Positions 42,384 through 50,943 of a stretch of DNA of 64,000 nt are shown one piece after another. Under the pieces are notes generated by a model that worked only from the letters and a program-made list of their open reading frames with translations, ran no database searches and was not told the origin of the DNA. Each line of letters opens with the position of its first letter. Within the stretch, counting starts at the first letter, position 1. Location: positions 1 through 64,000 of the forward strand of contig NZ_JASZYF010000024.1 of assembly GCF_030317115.1 (NCBI RefSeq). The letters run 5' to 3'. The stretch comes from Variovorax gracilis. Lineage in GTDB: Bacteria; Pseudomonadota; Gammaproteobacteria; Burkholderiales; Burkholderiaceae_C. The translations under genes were made by a program, and so were the position numbers.

Positions 42384-42425
42384 AGGGATGTGCGCGCCGC
42401 CGACGCGGGGAATCGATTCGCCGCC

Positions 42426-43331
42426 CTAGGCAAACAGATCCCGGATGACCTGCCGCAACCACCGGTTCGCCGGATCCGCCTCGAAGCGCTTGCTCCAGTG
42501 CAGCGACACGGTGAAATCCCGCAGCGGAAAGGCCGGCTCGACGATCGCGTAGCCGCCCTCCTCCGCGAAGCCGCGCGCGATGTTGCGCGGCATCACGACC
42601 GCCAGGTCTGTCGCGCGGACGATGGCGGGCAGCACCATGAAATGCTCGGTCGTCAGGCGCACCCGGTCTTCCAGGTTCAGTAGTTGAAGAATGCGCAGCG
42701 TTTCCGCGTGCGTGCGCACTGCGACGTACTCCAACTTCTGCAGCGATGCCAGCAGCGCCTGGCCGTTGCGCCGCGAACGCGCGAAGGGATGGCCGTTGCG
42801 CAGCAGCACGATGTAGCGGTCCTTCAACAGCGTCACGCGCTGCGTATCCCCCACTTTTGGCAGGAAGCCGAAGGCGAAGTCGACTCGGCCGCCATCCAGC
42901 GCGGGCGCGATCTCGGTGGGTTGCAGCGGCAGGGTCTCCAGCCGCACGCCAGGCGCGAGTTCGCCGAGCCTGGCCATCAGCGCCGGCAGGAAGCGGCCCT
43001 CGCCGATGTCGCTCATGTGGATGCGGAAGGTCTTGCGCGAGGCGCCGGGCTCGAAGCGGTCGGGCTCGTTCAAGGCGACTTCCAGCGTGCCCAATGCCGA
43101 CTGCACCGCCACCGCGAGCCGATCGGCGCGCGGCGTCGGCGATACGCCGCCCGGCTTGCGGACGAAGAGAGCGTCCTTCAGCAGCAGGCGCAGCCGGCCC
43201 AGCCCGTGGCTCGCCGCGGGCTGGGTGAGCCCGAGCGATTCGGCTGCCCGACTCACGTTGCGGGCGCGGTAGACGGCGTCGAACAGGCGCAGCAGGTTGA
43301 GGTCGATGGCATCGATATGCATGGGATTCAT
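42426..43331 (-). CDS. LysR-family transcriptional regulator
   Basis: DNA-binding regulator of 301 residues from the ATG at 43331 (MNPMHIDAIDLNLLRLFDAV). The winged helix-turn-helix is YRARNVSRAAESLGLTQPAA, then SHGLGRLRLLLKDALFVRKP. The effector domain begins near FRIHMSDIGEGRFLPALMAR. It is divergent from the sorbosone-dehydrogenase-like gene across 93 bases and lies 217 bases from xdhA in the same direction. It could therefore control the operon starting at 43425, the xdh genes, or both. An open frame continuing upstream to 44630 overlaps the next gene antisense and is not real. Confidence 0.9.
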   Translation of the reverse strand: MNPMHIDAIDLNLLRLFDAVYRARNVSRAAESLGLTQPAASHGLGRLRLLLKDALFVRKPGGVSPTPRADRLAVAVQSALGTLEVALNEPDRFEPGASRKTFRIHMSDIGEGRFLPALMARLGELAPGVRLETLPLQPTEIAPALDGGRVDFAFGFLPKVGDTQRVTLLKDRYIVLLRNGHPFARSRRNGQALLASLQKLEYVAVRTHAETLRILQLLNLEDRVRLTTEHFMVLPAIVRATDLAVVMPRNIARGFAEEGGYAIVEPAFPLRDFTVSLHWSKRFEADPANRWLRQVIRDLFA

Positions 43332-43424
43332 GTCGCTTAGCTGGATTATTTTATTGATGGTGACCGGTCGCAACCTCAAACTGCTGGACGGCGTCACGCC
43401 GACAACACGAGAAGGAGACACGAC

Positions 43425-44618
43425 ATGGCCATGATCCGTCCGTATGCGGCAATTGCCGCCTTGACCTGCGCGGCGACTGCCGCGTGGGCGCAGCAGCCAC
43501 CGACCGAAGAACCCGGTTGGGCGAAGGGCCGTCCCAAGACCGAGGCCGCCACGCGCATGGCGCCGGTGCCGGCCTTTCCCATCCCCACGGCAGCGGACCA
43601 GCTTCCGACGAAGAAGTTCAAGCTGCCGCCGGGCTTCAAGGTCGAGACCTGGGCATCGGGCGTGCTCGATGCTCGAGAGCTTCGCCAAGGCGCCAAGGAC
43701 AATGTGTTCGTGAGCACGCTCTTCGTGGGCAACAAGGTCTACGCCATTCCCGAGAAGGGCAAGCACGAGGCCAAGGTCATCATCGACAAGCTGCCGATGG
43801 CGGCCGGCATCGAGTACCACAATGGTTCTCTTTACGTGGCCACGAACACGCACATCTACCGCTACGACAACATCGAGGACAAGCTCGACAACCCCGGCAC
43901 TCCGACGGTGCTCTACGACAAGCTGCCCGGAGGCAACGACCACAGCTGGAAGTTCCTGCGCATCCGCGACAACAAGCTCTACTTCCCGATCGGAGCGCCT
44001 TGCAACATCTGCGATCCGGGTGAATACGCCAAGATCTACCGGATGAATCTCGATGGCAGCAACATCGAGACGGTCGCCAGCGGCGTGCGCAACACGGTGG
44101 GCTTCGACTTCGAACCCAAGACCGGCTACCTCTGGTTCACCGACAACGGCCGCGACTGGTTCAGCGAAGAATTGCCGAACGACGAACTCAACGTGGTGAC
44201 GAAGCCGAACCAGCACTTCGGCTATCCGTACTGCCACCAGGGCAACATTCCGGACCCGGAATTCGGCTGGGGCAAGAGCTGCAGCGACTACCAGAAGCCG
44301 GCCGCGCTGCTCGGCCCGCATGCAGGCTCGCTGGGCCTCAAGTTCTACAACGGCAAGATGTTCCCGGCCAAGTACCAGGGCGCGATGTTCATCGCGCGCC
44401 ACGGCCCCTGGAATCGCACCGTCAAGTACGCGGACGTCTCCGTCGCATGGCCCGACGGAAAGGGTGGTGCGAAGGTCGAGCCCTTCATGACCGGCTTCGT
44501 GGAGAACAACAGCTACCTCGGCCGGCCAGTCGACTTTCTCGTGCTCAAGGACGGATCGATGCTGGTGAGCGACGACCACGCGGGTGCGATCTACCGCATC
44601 AGCTACGGCGGCAAATGA
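43425..44618 (+). CDS. Glucose/sorbosone dehydrogenase-like beta-propeller protein
   Basis: Exported six-bladed beta-propeller protein of 397 residues, related to soluble quinoprotein (PQQ) sugar dehydrogenases. A Sec signal ends at ATAAWAQQPP. Features are FKVETWASGVLDARELRQGA, AAGIEYHNGSLYVATNTHIY, GVRNTVGFDFEPKTGYLWFT and NEHFGYP-like NQHFGYPYCHQGNIP. The end is MLVSDDHAGAIYRISYGG. Whether it binds PQQ and what it oxidises are unknown. Its stop overlaps the cytochrome gene start (ATGA), so electrons probably pass to that cytochrome. GAAGGAG precedes the ATG. Confidence 0.87.
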   Translation: MAMIRPYAAIAALTCAATAAWAQQPPTEEPGWAKGRPKTEAATRMAPVPAFPIPTAADQLPTKKFKLPPGFKVETWASGVLDARELRQGAKDNVFVSTLFVGNKVYAIPEKGKHEAKVIIDKLPMAAGIEYHNGSLYVATNTHIYRYDNIEDKLDNPGTPTVLYDKLPGGNDHSWKFLRIRDNKLYFPIGAPCNICDPGEYAKIYRMNLDGSNIETVASGVRNTVGFDFEPKTGYLWFTDNGRDWFSEELPNDELNVVTKPNQHFGYPYCHQGNIPDPEFGWGKSCSDYQKPAALLGPHAGSLGLKFYNGKMFPAKYQGAMFIARHGPWNRTVKYADVSVAWPDGKGGAKVEPFMTGFVENNSYLGRPVDFLVLKDGSMLVSDDHAGAIYRISYGGK

Positions 44619-45253
44619 GAGGACGGGCAAGACTGGCGATTTCGGTAGCCGCTGCGCTGCTTGGACTGGCGGCGCTGCCGGCCGGCGCCCAGGGCAAACC
44701 CGCGCCCGAGAGCTACAAGCAGCGCTTCGCGTCGCTGTGCGCAGCCTGCCACGGCGCGAACGGGCGCAGCGACATGCCGGGAACGCCGGCCCTTGCCGGA
44801 CAGCATTCCTTCTATGCGATCACGCAGCTCTTCCTGTTTCGTGAAGGGCGGCGCGCCAACGAAGCGATGACCGCGGTGGCCAAGACCATGTCCGACCAGG
44901 ATCTGCGCGGCTTCTCCGAATACATCGGCACCTTGCCGCCCGTCCCAGCGCCGCCGCCTGCCACGCCGCCCGATGCGGCACGCATGGCACGCGGACAGGC
45001 CCTGGCCCAGGAGCATCGCTGCCTGATGTGCCATGGGGCCGACCTGAGCGGCGGACAACAGGTGGCGCGCATCGGGCAGCAGCGAGAGGACTACCTGCAG
45101 ATGACGCTGCGTGAGTTCAAGTCGGGCAAGCGCCCAGGCTACACGCAGGCGATGGGCGAGGCGGTGAGCCGCATCCCCCCCGAGGATCTCGACACCATCG
45201 CCTACTACGTGGCGCGCTTCCCCGGCGAACCCGCCAAGCCGGCGGGCAAATAG
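44615..45253 (+). CDS. Dihaem cytochrome c (c4-like)
   Basis: Periplasmic cytochrome c of 212 residues. It starts MRGRARLAISVAAALLGLAA, with a Sec signal ending near PAGAQG. There are two haem-attachment motifs, CAACH (about residue 43) and CLMCH (about residue 140), each in a domain with a later methionine ligand candidate (TAVAKTMSD; EAVSRIPPED region less clear). A Pro-rich linker PPVPAPPPATPPD joins the halves. Overlap with the preceding dehydrogenase gene by 4 bases argues that it is its electron acceptor. It is followed after 93 bases by iorA. Confidence 0.9.
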   Translation: MRGRARLAISVAAALLGLAALPAGAQGKPAPESYKQRFASLCAACHGANGRSDMPGTPALAGQHSFYAITQLFLFREGRRANEAMTAVAKTMSDQDLRGFSEYIGTLPPVPAPPPATPPDAARMARGQALAQEHRCLMCHGADLSGGQQVARIGQQREDYLQMTLREFKSGKRPGYTQAMGEAVSRIPPEDLDTIAYYVARFPGEPAKPAGK

Positions 45254-45346
45254 GAACGGTTCCAGGAAAACGGCGTCGGCGAAAGCACGACGCCGGTTCC
45301 GCGCACCCGAACCACGACAACACACAGGCCAACGGAGTCGAGTCTC

Positions 45347-47500
45347 GTGGAAGTTTCATTCAGCAAGGAAATCGAGGCGCTGCGCCTGGGTGCGGGCGAC
45401 ACCTTTCATGGCGAAGGCATCCTCGCCATCACCAAGGGTCTGCTGCAATCGGGCGTTTCCTACGTCGGCGGTTACCAGGGCGCCCCGGTGTCGCACCTGC
45501 TCGACGTGATGGTTCAGGCCAAGCCGTACATGGACGAACTCGGCGTGCACGTGGAGGCCTGCTCCAACGAGGCCTCGGCAGCCGCGATGCTCGGCGCGTC
45601 GATCCACTATCCGTTGCGCGGCGCCGTCACGTGGAAGTCGATCGTCGGCACCAATGTCGCGGCCGACGCGCTATCCAATCTTTCATCACCCGGCGTCAAG
45701 GGCGGCGTCCTGATCGTGGTCGGCGAGGACTACGGCGAGGGTGCCTCCGTCATCCAGGAGCGCACGCACGCCTATGCGCTCAAGTCCAGCATGTGCCTGC
45801 TCGATCCTCGGCCCGACCTGGGCGTGATGGTGAACATGGTGGAGCATGGCTTCCGCCTCTCCGAATACTCGAACATGCCCTGCATGATGGAGTTGCGCAT
45901 CCGCACCTGCCACGTGCGCGGCAGCTTCGAATGCAAGGACAACGTGCCGCCGCCCATCTCGACGCGGGCCCTGATCGAAGAGCCGGCCGGCTTCGACTAC
46001 ATGCGGCTCGCGCACCCGCCCGTCACCTTCCGCCACGAGAAGCTCAAGGGCGAGGAACGCCTGCCCGCCGCCCGGCGCTACATCGCCGAGCACCAGCTCA
46101 ACGAGTTGATCGCCGGCACGCATGCGGACCTCGGCATCGTGGTGCAAGGCGGCCTCTACAACGCGCTGATCCGCAGCCTGCAGCAACTCGGGCTGGCAGA
46201 TGCCTTCGGCGCGACCGACATCCCCCTCCTGGTGCTCAACGTCGCCTATCCGCTGGTGCCGGAGCAGGTCGCCGATTTCTGCCTGGGCAAGCGCGCGGTG
46301 CTGGTGGTCGAGGAAGGCCAGCCCGAATACATCGAGCAGGAAATCGCCACGATGCTGCGCCGCCGCGACATCCGGACGGCGCTGCACGGCTGCGACATGC
46401 TGCCGGCGGCAGGCGAATACGGCGTCGAGGTGCTGGCGACGGGCATGAGCCGGTTCGCCGCGCGCTACCTGCCCCAGCATTCGCAAGACTCTGCCGCGGG
46501 CTGGCTCATGGGCAACCGGGACCGCCGCGCCGCCGTCGCGACCCGGCTCCAGGCGCCGCTGCCCAACCGCCCGCCGAGTTTCTGCATCGGCTGCCCCGAG
46601 CGCCCGGTGTTCGCGGCCCTCAAGCTCGCGCAGCAGGACAGCGGGCCGGTGCATATCGCCGCAGACATCGGCTGCCATGCCTTCGGCACCTTCGAGCCTT
46701 TCTCGATGGGACACTCGATCCTCGGCTACGGCATGAGCCTCGCGAGCCGCGCGGGCGTGTCGCCAATGATGCAGCGCCGGGCGCTGTCGATCATGGGTGA
46801 TGGCGGCTTCTGGCACAACGGGCTGCTGACCGGCGTGCAGAGCGCGCTCTTCAATGGCGACGACGCAGTGCTGCTGATCTTCAAGAACGGCTACACCTCG
46901 GCCACCGGCACGCAGGACATCATCTCCACGCCGGACGACGAGGCGAAGGAGCATGCCGTCGACAAGCAACAGAGCCTGGTCGACAAGAACCGGACCATCG
47001 AGTCGACGCTGAAAGGCCTCGGCGTGCAATGGCTGCGCACGGTCTACACCTACGACGTCGACAAGATGCGCAAGACGCTCAACGGTGCTTTCACCAGCGA
47101 CTTCAACGGGCTGAAGGTGATCATTGCCGAAGGCGAATGCCAGCTCGAGCGACAGCGACGCATCAAGCCGTGGATCGCCAGCCTGCTTCAGCGCGGCGAA
47201 CGCGTGGTGCGCGTGAAGTACGGCGTCGACGAGGACGTCTGCAACGGCGACCATGCCTGCATCCGCTTGTCGGGCTGCCCCACGCTCACGATCAAGGACA
47301 ACCCGGACCCGCTGAAAGTCGACCCGGTGGCGGTGGTCATCGACGGCTGCGTCGGCTGCGGCCTGTGCGGCGCCAACGCGCACGCGGCCACCTTGTGCCC
47401 GAGCTTCTATCGGGCGGAAGTGGTGCAGAACCCGAAGTGGCACGAGCGGCTTCTGCACCACCTGCGCGGCGCCGTAGTCCGTGCGCTTCAACCCGCGTGA
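45347..47500 (+). CDS. iorA: Indolepyruvate ferredoxin oxidoreductase, alpha subunit
   Basis: Thiamine-diphosphate enzyme that oxidatively decarboxylates aryl pyruvates to aryl-acetyl-CoA with ferredoxin. It has 717 residues from a GTG at 45347 (MEVSFSKEIEALRLGAGDTF). The pyrimidine-binding domain includes GGYQGAPVSHLLDVMVQAKP. The middle has FCIGCPERPVFAALK. The TPP/Mg site is IMGDGGFWHNGLLTGVQ to FKNGYTSATG. The C-terminus has cysteines CNGDHACIRLSGCP and DGCVGCGLCGANAHAATLCP for an iron-sulphur cluster, with wider spacing than a standard ferredoxin. IorB follows 4 bases later. Confidence 0.9.
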   Translation: MEVSFSKEIEALRLGAGDTFHGEGILAITKGLLQSGVSYVGGYQGAPVSHLLDVMVQAKPYMDELGVHVEACSNEASAAAMLGASIHYPLRGAVTWKSIVGTNVAADALSNLSSPGVKGGVLIVVGEDYGEGASVIQERTHAYALKSSMCLLDPRPDLGVMVNMVEHGFRLSEYSNMPCMMELRIRTCHVRGSFECKDNVPPPISTRALIEEPAGFDYMRLAHPPVTFRHEKLKGEERLPAARRYIAEHQLNELIAGTHADLGIVVQGGLYNALIRSLQQLGLADAFGATDIPLLVLNVAYPLVPEQVADFCLGKRAVLVVEEGQPEYIEQEIATMLRRRDIRTALHGCDMLPAAGEYGVEVLATGMSRFAARYLPQHSQDSAAGWLMGNRDRRAAVATRLQAPLPNRPPSFCIGCPERPVFAALKLAQQDSGPVHIAADIGCHAFGTFEPFSMGHSILGYGMSLASRAGVSPMMQRRALSIMGDGGFWHNGLLTGVQSALFNGDDAVLLIFKNGYTSATGTQDIISTPDDEAKEHAVDKQQSLVDKNRTIESTLKGLGVQWLRTVYTYDVDKMRKTLNGAFTSDFNGLKVIIAEGECQLERQRRIKPWIASLLQRGERVVRVKYGVDEDVCNGDHACIRLSGCPTLTIKDNPDPLKVDPVAVVIDGCVGCGLCGANAHAATLCPSFYRAEVVQNPKWHERLLHHLRGAVVRALQPA

Positions 47501-47504
47501 CACG

Positions 47505-49121
47505 ATGAACCGCACCCAACCCATCACCCTGCTGGTCTGTGCCCTCGGCGGAGAAGGCGGTGGCGTCTTGACCGAATGGCTGGTCGACATCGCGCGCCGT
47601 GCGGGCCATGCGGCGCAGAGCACCTCGATTCCAGGGGTCGCGCAGCGCACGGGCGCCACCACCTACTACGTCGAAGTCTTTCCGGTGCCCATGGCCGAGC
47701 TTGACGGACGCAAGCCGGTGTTCAGCCTGAGCCCCGTGCCCGGAGCGCTGGACGCCATCGTCTCGTCGGAGCTGCTGGAGACCACGCGCCAGGTCGGCAA
47801 CGGCATGAGCTCGCCGGACCGGACCCTCGTCATCACCTCGTCCAGCCGCACGCTCACCACCGCCGAGCGCATGCAACCCGGCGACGGCCGCACCGATGCG
47901 CGGCGGCTGCTGGATGTCGTCAAGGCCTTCAGCCGCGAGCATCACGTGTTCGACATGGGCACCGCGGCGCGAGAAGCCGGCACGGTCGTCAGCGCCGTGA
48001 TGCTTGGTGCGATCGCGGGCAGCGGGATCTTCCCGTTCCCGCGCGAAGCGTATGAACGGGTGGTGCGCGGCGGCGACACCGACGCTCCCGAGAAAGTCAG
48101 CAAGGCGGCGGAGGCGAGCCTGCGTGGCTTCGGCAAGGCCTTCGACATGGTGAACGCGCCGAGGCAGCAGGCCGCCCTGGTCACGAGCCTGCTCGCCACG
48201 AATGAGAACGACGTCCCTTCCCGGCAGGCATTGCCGCCAGCGTTGGCGTGCCTCTTTCCGCCATCGGTACATGACATGCTGGCGCTCGGACATGCCCGTG
48301 TCCTCGATTACCAGGACGCGGACTACGCCATGCTGTATGTCGAGCGGCTGCAGAAGGTGCTGGCCGCCGAACGCACAGTCGACCCGGCCGGTGCAGAAGG
48401 TTTCGCGATCACCCGCGAGATGGCCCGCTGGCTCGCCCTCTGGATGGCCTTCGACGACATCGTGCGGGTGGCCGAACTGAAAAGCCGCGCCAGCCGTGCA
48501 CTGCGCGTGCGCAACGAGGTCAAGGCAGGCGACGACGACATCGTCAAGGTCTATGACCACTTCAAGCCGGGTACGCCCGAATTCGCGGCACTTCTGCCGG
48601 CGGCGCTCGCTCGTCGCTTGACCGCCTGGGACCGCCGCCGCAAGACGCCGTGGGCGCTACCGCTCAAGGTCGGCAGCCACTCGATGCTGGGCATGGCCTC
48701 ACTGCGCGTGCTGGCCTCGCTGCGCTGGCTGCGCAAGCGCGGCCAGCGCTTCGCCGAGGAACAGGCGCTGATCGGCCGGTGGCTGGATGCCGTGGAGCAC
48801 GGCACGCGCACCGACTGGCGCCTCGGCCACGAGATCGCGCTGTGCGGCCGGCTCATCAAGGGCTACGGCAGCACCAATGAGCGGGGCAAGCACAACCTGC
48901 TTCACGTCATCGAGCATCTCGCCATCGCGCCGCCGCCGGGCGCCTCACCTTCCACGAGAACGACCGCCATTGCGGCTGCACGCGAGGCCGCGCTCGCCGA
49001 CGATGCCGGCACCGCGCTGGATGCCGCGCTGGTGCGTCATGGCGCGCCGCCACGCCCCGTGAAGGCGCAACCGATCCGCTGGATGAAGCGCCAGCCCGAT
49101 TCGACGAGCCATGCGCGCTGA
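47505..49121 (+). CDS. iorB: Indolepyruvate ferredoxin oxidoreductase, beta subunit (long form)
   Basis: Partner of IorA, 538 residues from the ATG at 47505 (MNRTQPITLLVCALGGEGGG). The N-terminal roughly 200 residues are the POR gamma-type domain: GGEGGGVLTEWLVDIARRAG, then TSIPGVAQRTGATTYYVEVF. The rest is the extra C-terminal domain found in proteobacterial long IorB proteins (KTPWALPLKVGSHSMLGMAS; LGHEIALCGRLIKGYGSTNE). A GTG at 47481 inside iorA is in frame but has no support. The two subunits are almost certainly co-translated. The true keto acid could be indolepyruvate, phenylpyruvate or a hydroxylated relative. Confidence 0.9.
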   Translation: MNRTQPITLLVCALGGEGGGVLTEWLVDIARRAGHAAQSTSIPGVAQRTGATTYYVEVFPVPMAELDGRKPVFSLSPVPGALDAIVSSELLETTRQVGNGMSSPDRTLVITSSSRTLTTAERMQPGDGRTDARRLLDVVKAFSREHHVFDMGTAAREAGTVVSAVMLGAIAGSGIFPFPREAYERVVRGGDTDAPEKVSKAAEASLRGFGKAFDMVNAPRQQAALVTSLLATNENDVPSRQALPPALACLFPPSVHDMLALGHARVLDYQDADYAMLYVERLQKVLAAERTVDPAGAEGFAITREMARWLALWMAFDDIVRVAELKSRASRALRVRNEVKAGDDDIVKVYDHFKPGTPEFAALLPAALARRLTAWDRRRKTPWALPLKVGSHSMLGMASLRVLASLRWLRKRGQRFAEEQALIGRWLDAVEHGTRTDWRLGHEIALCGRLIKGYGSTNERGKHNLLHVIEHLAIAPPPGASPSTRTTAIAAAREAALADDAGTALDAALVRHGAPPRPVKAQPIRWMKRQPDSTSHAR

Positions 49122-49127
49122 CTCAAG

Positions 49128-49164
49128 GTAAACGCCCATTTACGGCACCCCCGACTCTTATAAA
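49128..49164 (+). promoter_or_regulatory. Candidate promoter and operator for the TRAP operon
   Basis: GTAAACGCCCATTTAC (49128-49143) has 5-bp inverted arms. It is followed by an AT-rich TTATAAAAAATAATCG stretch, in which TATAAA (49159-49164) could be a -10 box. The dyad would overlap the -35 region. It is the only strong AT-rich island between iorB and the binding-protein gene at 49251. Confidence 0.4.
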
Positions 49165-49250
49165 AAATAATCGATTGCGCACTGCACAAGGACGACGACA
49201 AGGCGCACCGACGGATCACCGATTCCATCCCACTGCAAGGAGACAACCCC

Positions 49251-50297
49251 ATGCCGACCACCCGCTTCCCGACCTCGGCCGCCACACGCGCCGTGCTGGC
49301 CTTCTCGGCCGTGCTGGCGCTTGCCGCCGCGCCGGTGCAGGCCCAGGACAAGCCCGTCAATCTCAAGATGTCGAGCTGGGTGCCGGCGCAGCATCCGCTG
49401 AACCCGTCGCTGCAGGCATGGGCCGATGACATCAAGAAGGCATCGAACGGCACGATCACCGCGACGCTGTTCCCGTCGGAACAGCTCGGCAAGGCCTTCG
49501 ACCACTACGACATGGCACGCGACGGCATTGCGGACTTTGCCTACGTCAACCCGGGATACCAGCCGGGCCGCTTCCCGATCATGGCCGGCGCGTCGCTTCC
49601 TTTCCTGTTCTCCAACGGAAAAGGAGGTTCGGCCGCCATCGACGAGTGGTATCGCCAGTACGCCGCCAAGGAAATGAAGGACGTGAAGTTCTGCTTTGCC
49701 TTCGTGCACGACCCGGGCACCTTTCATGCACGCAAGAAAATCACGTTGCCGACCGACATCAAGGGCATGAAGATCCGCCCCGCGACGAGCACCATCGGCC
49801 AGATGGTCACCTCGCTCGGCGGCACGAACGTGCAGGCATCGGCGCCCGAATCGCGCGACATGCTGGAGCGCGGCGTGGCCGATGCCATCACCTTCCCGTG
49901 GGGCTCCATCGGCCTGTTCGGCATCGACAAGGTGGTGAGCTTCCACATGGACGTGCCGCTCTACGTCACGCCTTTCGTCTGGGCCATGAACCAGAGCAAA
50001 TACGACAGCATGTCGGCCGCGCAGAAGAAGGTGATCGACGACCACTGCACCAGCGAATGGGCCGAGAAGGTCGCCACGCCGTGGGCCGAGTTCGAATTCG
50101 CCGGCCGCGCCAAGATCGGATCCCAGCCGGGCCATGAGATCTACAAGCTCACGCCGGACCAGCTCGACGCATGGCGCAAGGCTACCGCGCCCGGCGAAGC
50201 GCAATGGGCAGAAGGCGTGAAGAAGGTCGGACAGGACCCGAAGGCGGTGATGGACTCGCTCAAGGCCAGCCTCGCGAAGAACAAGTCCGCCTTGTGA
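49251..50297 (+). CDS. TRAP transporter substrate-binding protein (DctP family)
   Basis: Periplasmic solute receptor of a TRAP transporter, 348 residues. A Sec signal (MPTTRFPTSAATRAVLAFSA) ends near APVQAQD. Family blocks are LKMSSWVPAQHPLNPSLQAW, FPSEQLGKAFDHYDMARDGI and LPTDIKGMKIRPATSTIGQM, with the ligand-contact arginine in IRPAT. GVADAITFPWGSIGLFGIDK follows. AAGGAG precedes the ATG. The stop TGA overlaps an ATG (TGATG) that opens the bridging mini-ORF in repeat copy D. The ligand is likely an organic acid, perhaps an aryl keto acid given iorAB. Confidence 0.92.
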   Translation: MPTTRFPTSAATRAVLAFSAVLALAAAPVQAQDKPVNLKMSSWVPAQHPLNPSLQAWADDIKKASNGTITATLFPSEQLGKAFDHYDMARDGIADFAYVNPGYQPGRFPIMAGASLPFLFSNGKGGSAAIDEWYRQYAAKEMKDVKFCFAFVHDPGTFHARKKITLPTDIKGMKIRPATSTIGQMVTSLGGTNVQASAPESRDMLERGVADAITFPWGSIGLFGIDKVVSFHMDVPLYVTPFVWAMNQSKYDSMSAAQKKVIDDHCTSEWAEKVATPWAEFEFAGRAKIGSQPGHEIYKLTPDQLDAWRKATAPGEAQWAEGVKKVGQDPKAVMDSLKASLAKNKSAL

Positions 50298-50422
50298 TGG
50301 TCGCTCTCCCCCGGGCTGCGCGCACTTCGTGTCGCCTCGCCAGCCGCCCGCCGGGGGTGGGCCGGCCGCTTCGGGCGGCCGCGCGCGGCGACCCTCGGCA
50401 CAAGCGTTTGGAGCATTCATGA
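50297..50422 (+). other. Bridging mini-ORF in repeat copy D
   Basis: A 41-codon frame starting MVALPRAARTSCRLASRP. Its ATG overlaps the receptor gene stop (TGATG) and its TGA overlaps the ATG of the small permease (ATGA at 50419-50422). It spans the whole inserted repeat. As at copy G, the geometry keeps ribosomes coupled across the insertion. A stable peptide is not implied. Confidence 0.4.
50308..50398 (+). repeat. Dispersed operon repeat, copy D
   Basis: Divergent copy lying between the receptor and small-permease genes of the TRAP operon. The left part CCCCCGGGCTGCGCGCACTT then CGTGTCGCCTCGCCAGC matches copies B and E closely. The right part has been replaced by long G+C stretches (GGCCGGCCGCTTCGGGCGGC) that form a strong hairpin. 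Orientation relative to transcription is the same as in copies A, B and E. Confidence 0.72.
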
Positions 50423-50943
50423 CCCGGCGAACCGAGAACCTGATGGACCGGATGATCAACACGATCGAGTGGCTGGCGGCCATGTTCGTGGGGATCGTGG
50501 CTTTGAACATCTTCATCGCGGTGGTGCTGCGCAAGTTCTTCAACACGTCAATTCCGGACTCGTACGACTTCGGCCGCATGCTGCTGGGCATCCTGATCTT
50601 CTGGGGCATTGCGGCCACCAGCTACCGCGGCGGCCACATCACCGTCGATCTGGTCTGGACCGCAGCCGGCCCGCGAATGAAGCGCTGGATCGACGTGTTC
50701 GCCACGCTCGTTCTGCTCTTCGTCGTCGCGGTGCAGACCGCCACGCTGTTCGACAAGGTGCGCGCCACTTACGTCGACCACGTGCTGACCTACGACATGA
50801 ACATCCCGACCTGGCCCTTCTATGCCGTGGCCTGGCTCGGCGATGTGTCGGCGGTCGTCCTGATCGCCATTCGCACCTATCGATTGATCTTCCACCCCGA
50901 GCTGCTTCACGACGAGAAGCCCGAATTGAAGGCGGATGAATGA
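50419..50943 (+). CDS. TRAP transporter small permease (DctQ family)
   Basis: Small membrane subunit with four membrane helices, 174 residues from the ATG at 50419 (MTRRTENLMDRMINTIEWLA; GGAG upstream). Helices are visible at AAMFVGIVALNIFIAVVL, MLLGILIFWGIAATSY, VFATLVLLFVVAVQTATLF and PFYAVAWLGDVSAVVLIAI. A longer frame from 50329 reads through the repeat and has no support. The gene overlaps the large permease by 4 bases (ATGA). Confidence 0.92.
   Translation: MTRRTENLMDRMINTIEWLAAMFVGIVALNIFIAVVLRKFFNTSIPDSYDFGRMLLGILIFWGIAATSYRGGHITVDLVWTAAGPRMKRWIDVFATLVLLFVVAVQTATLFDKVRATYVDHVLTYDMNIPTWPFYAVAWLGDVSAVVLIAIRTYRLIFHPELLHDEKPELKADE

Noticed and set aside
42426..44630. A 734-residue LysR protein
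   Set aside because: The upstream half is antisense to the sorbosone-dehydrogenase-like gene; the LysR domain begins at the ATG at 43331.
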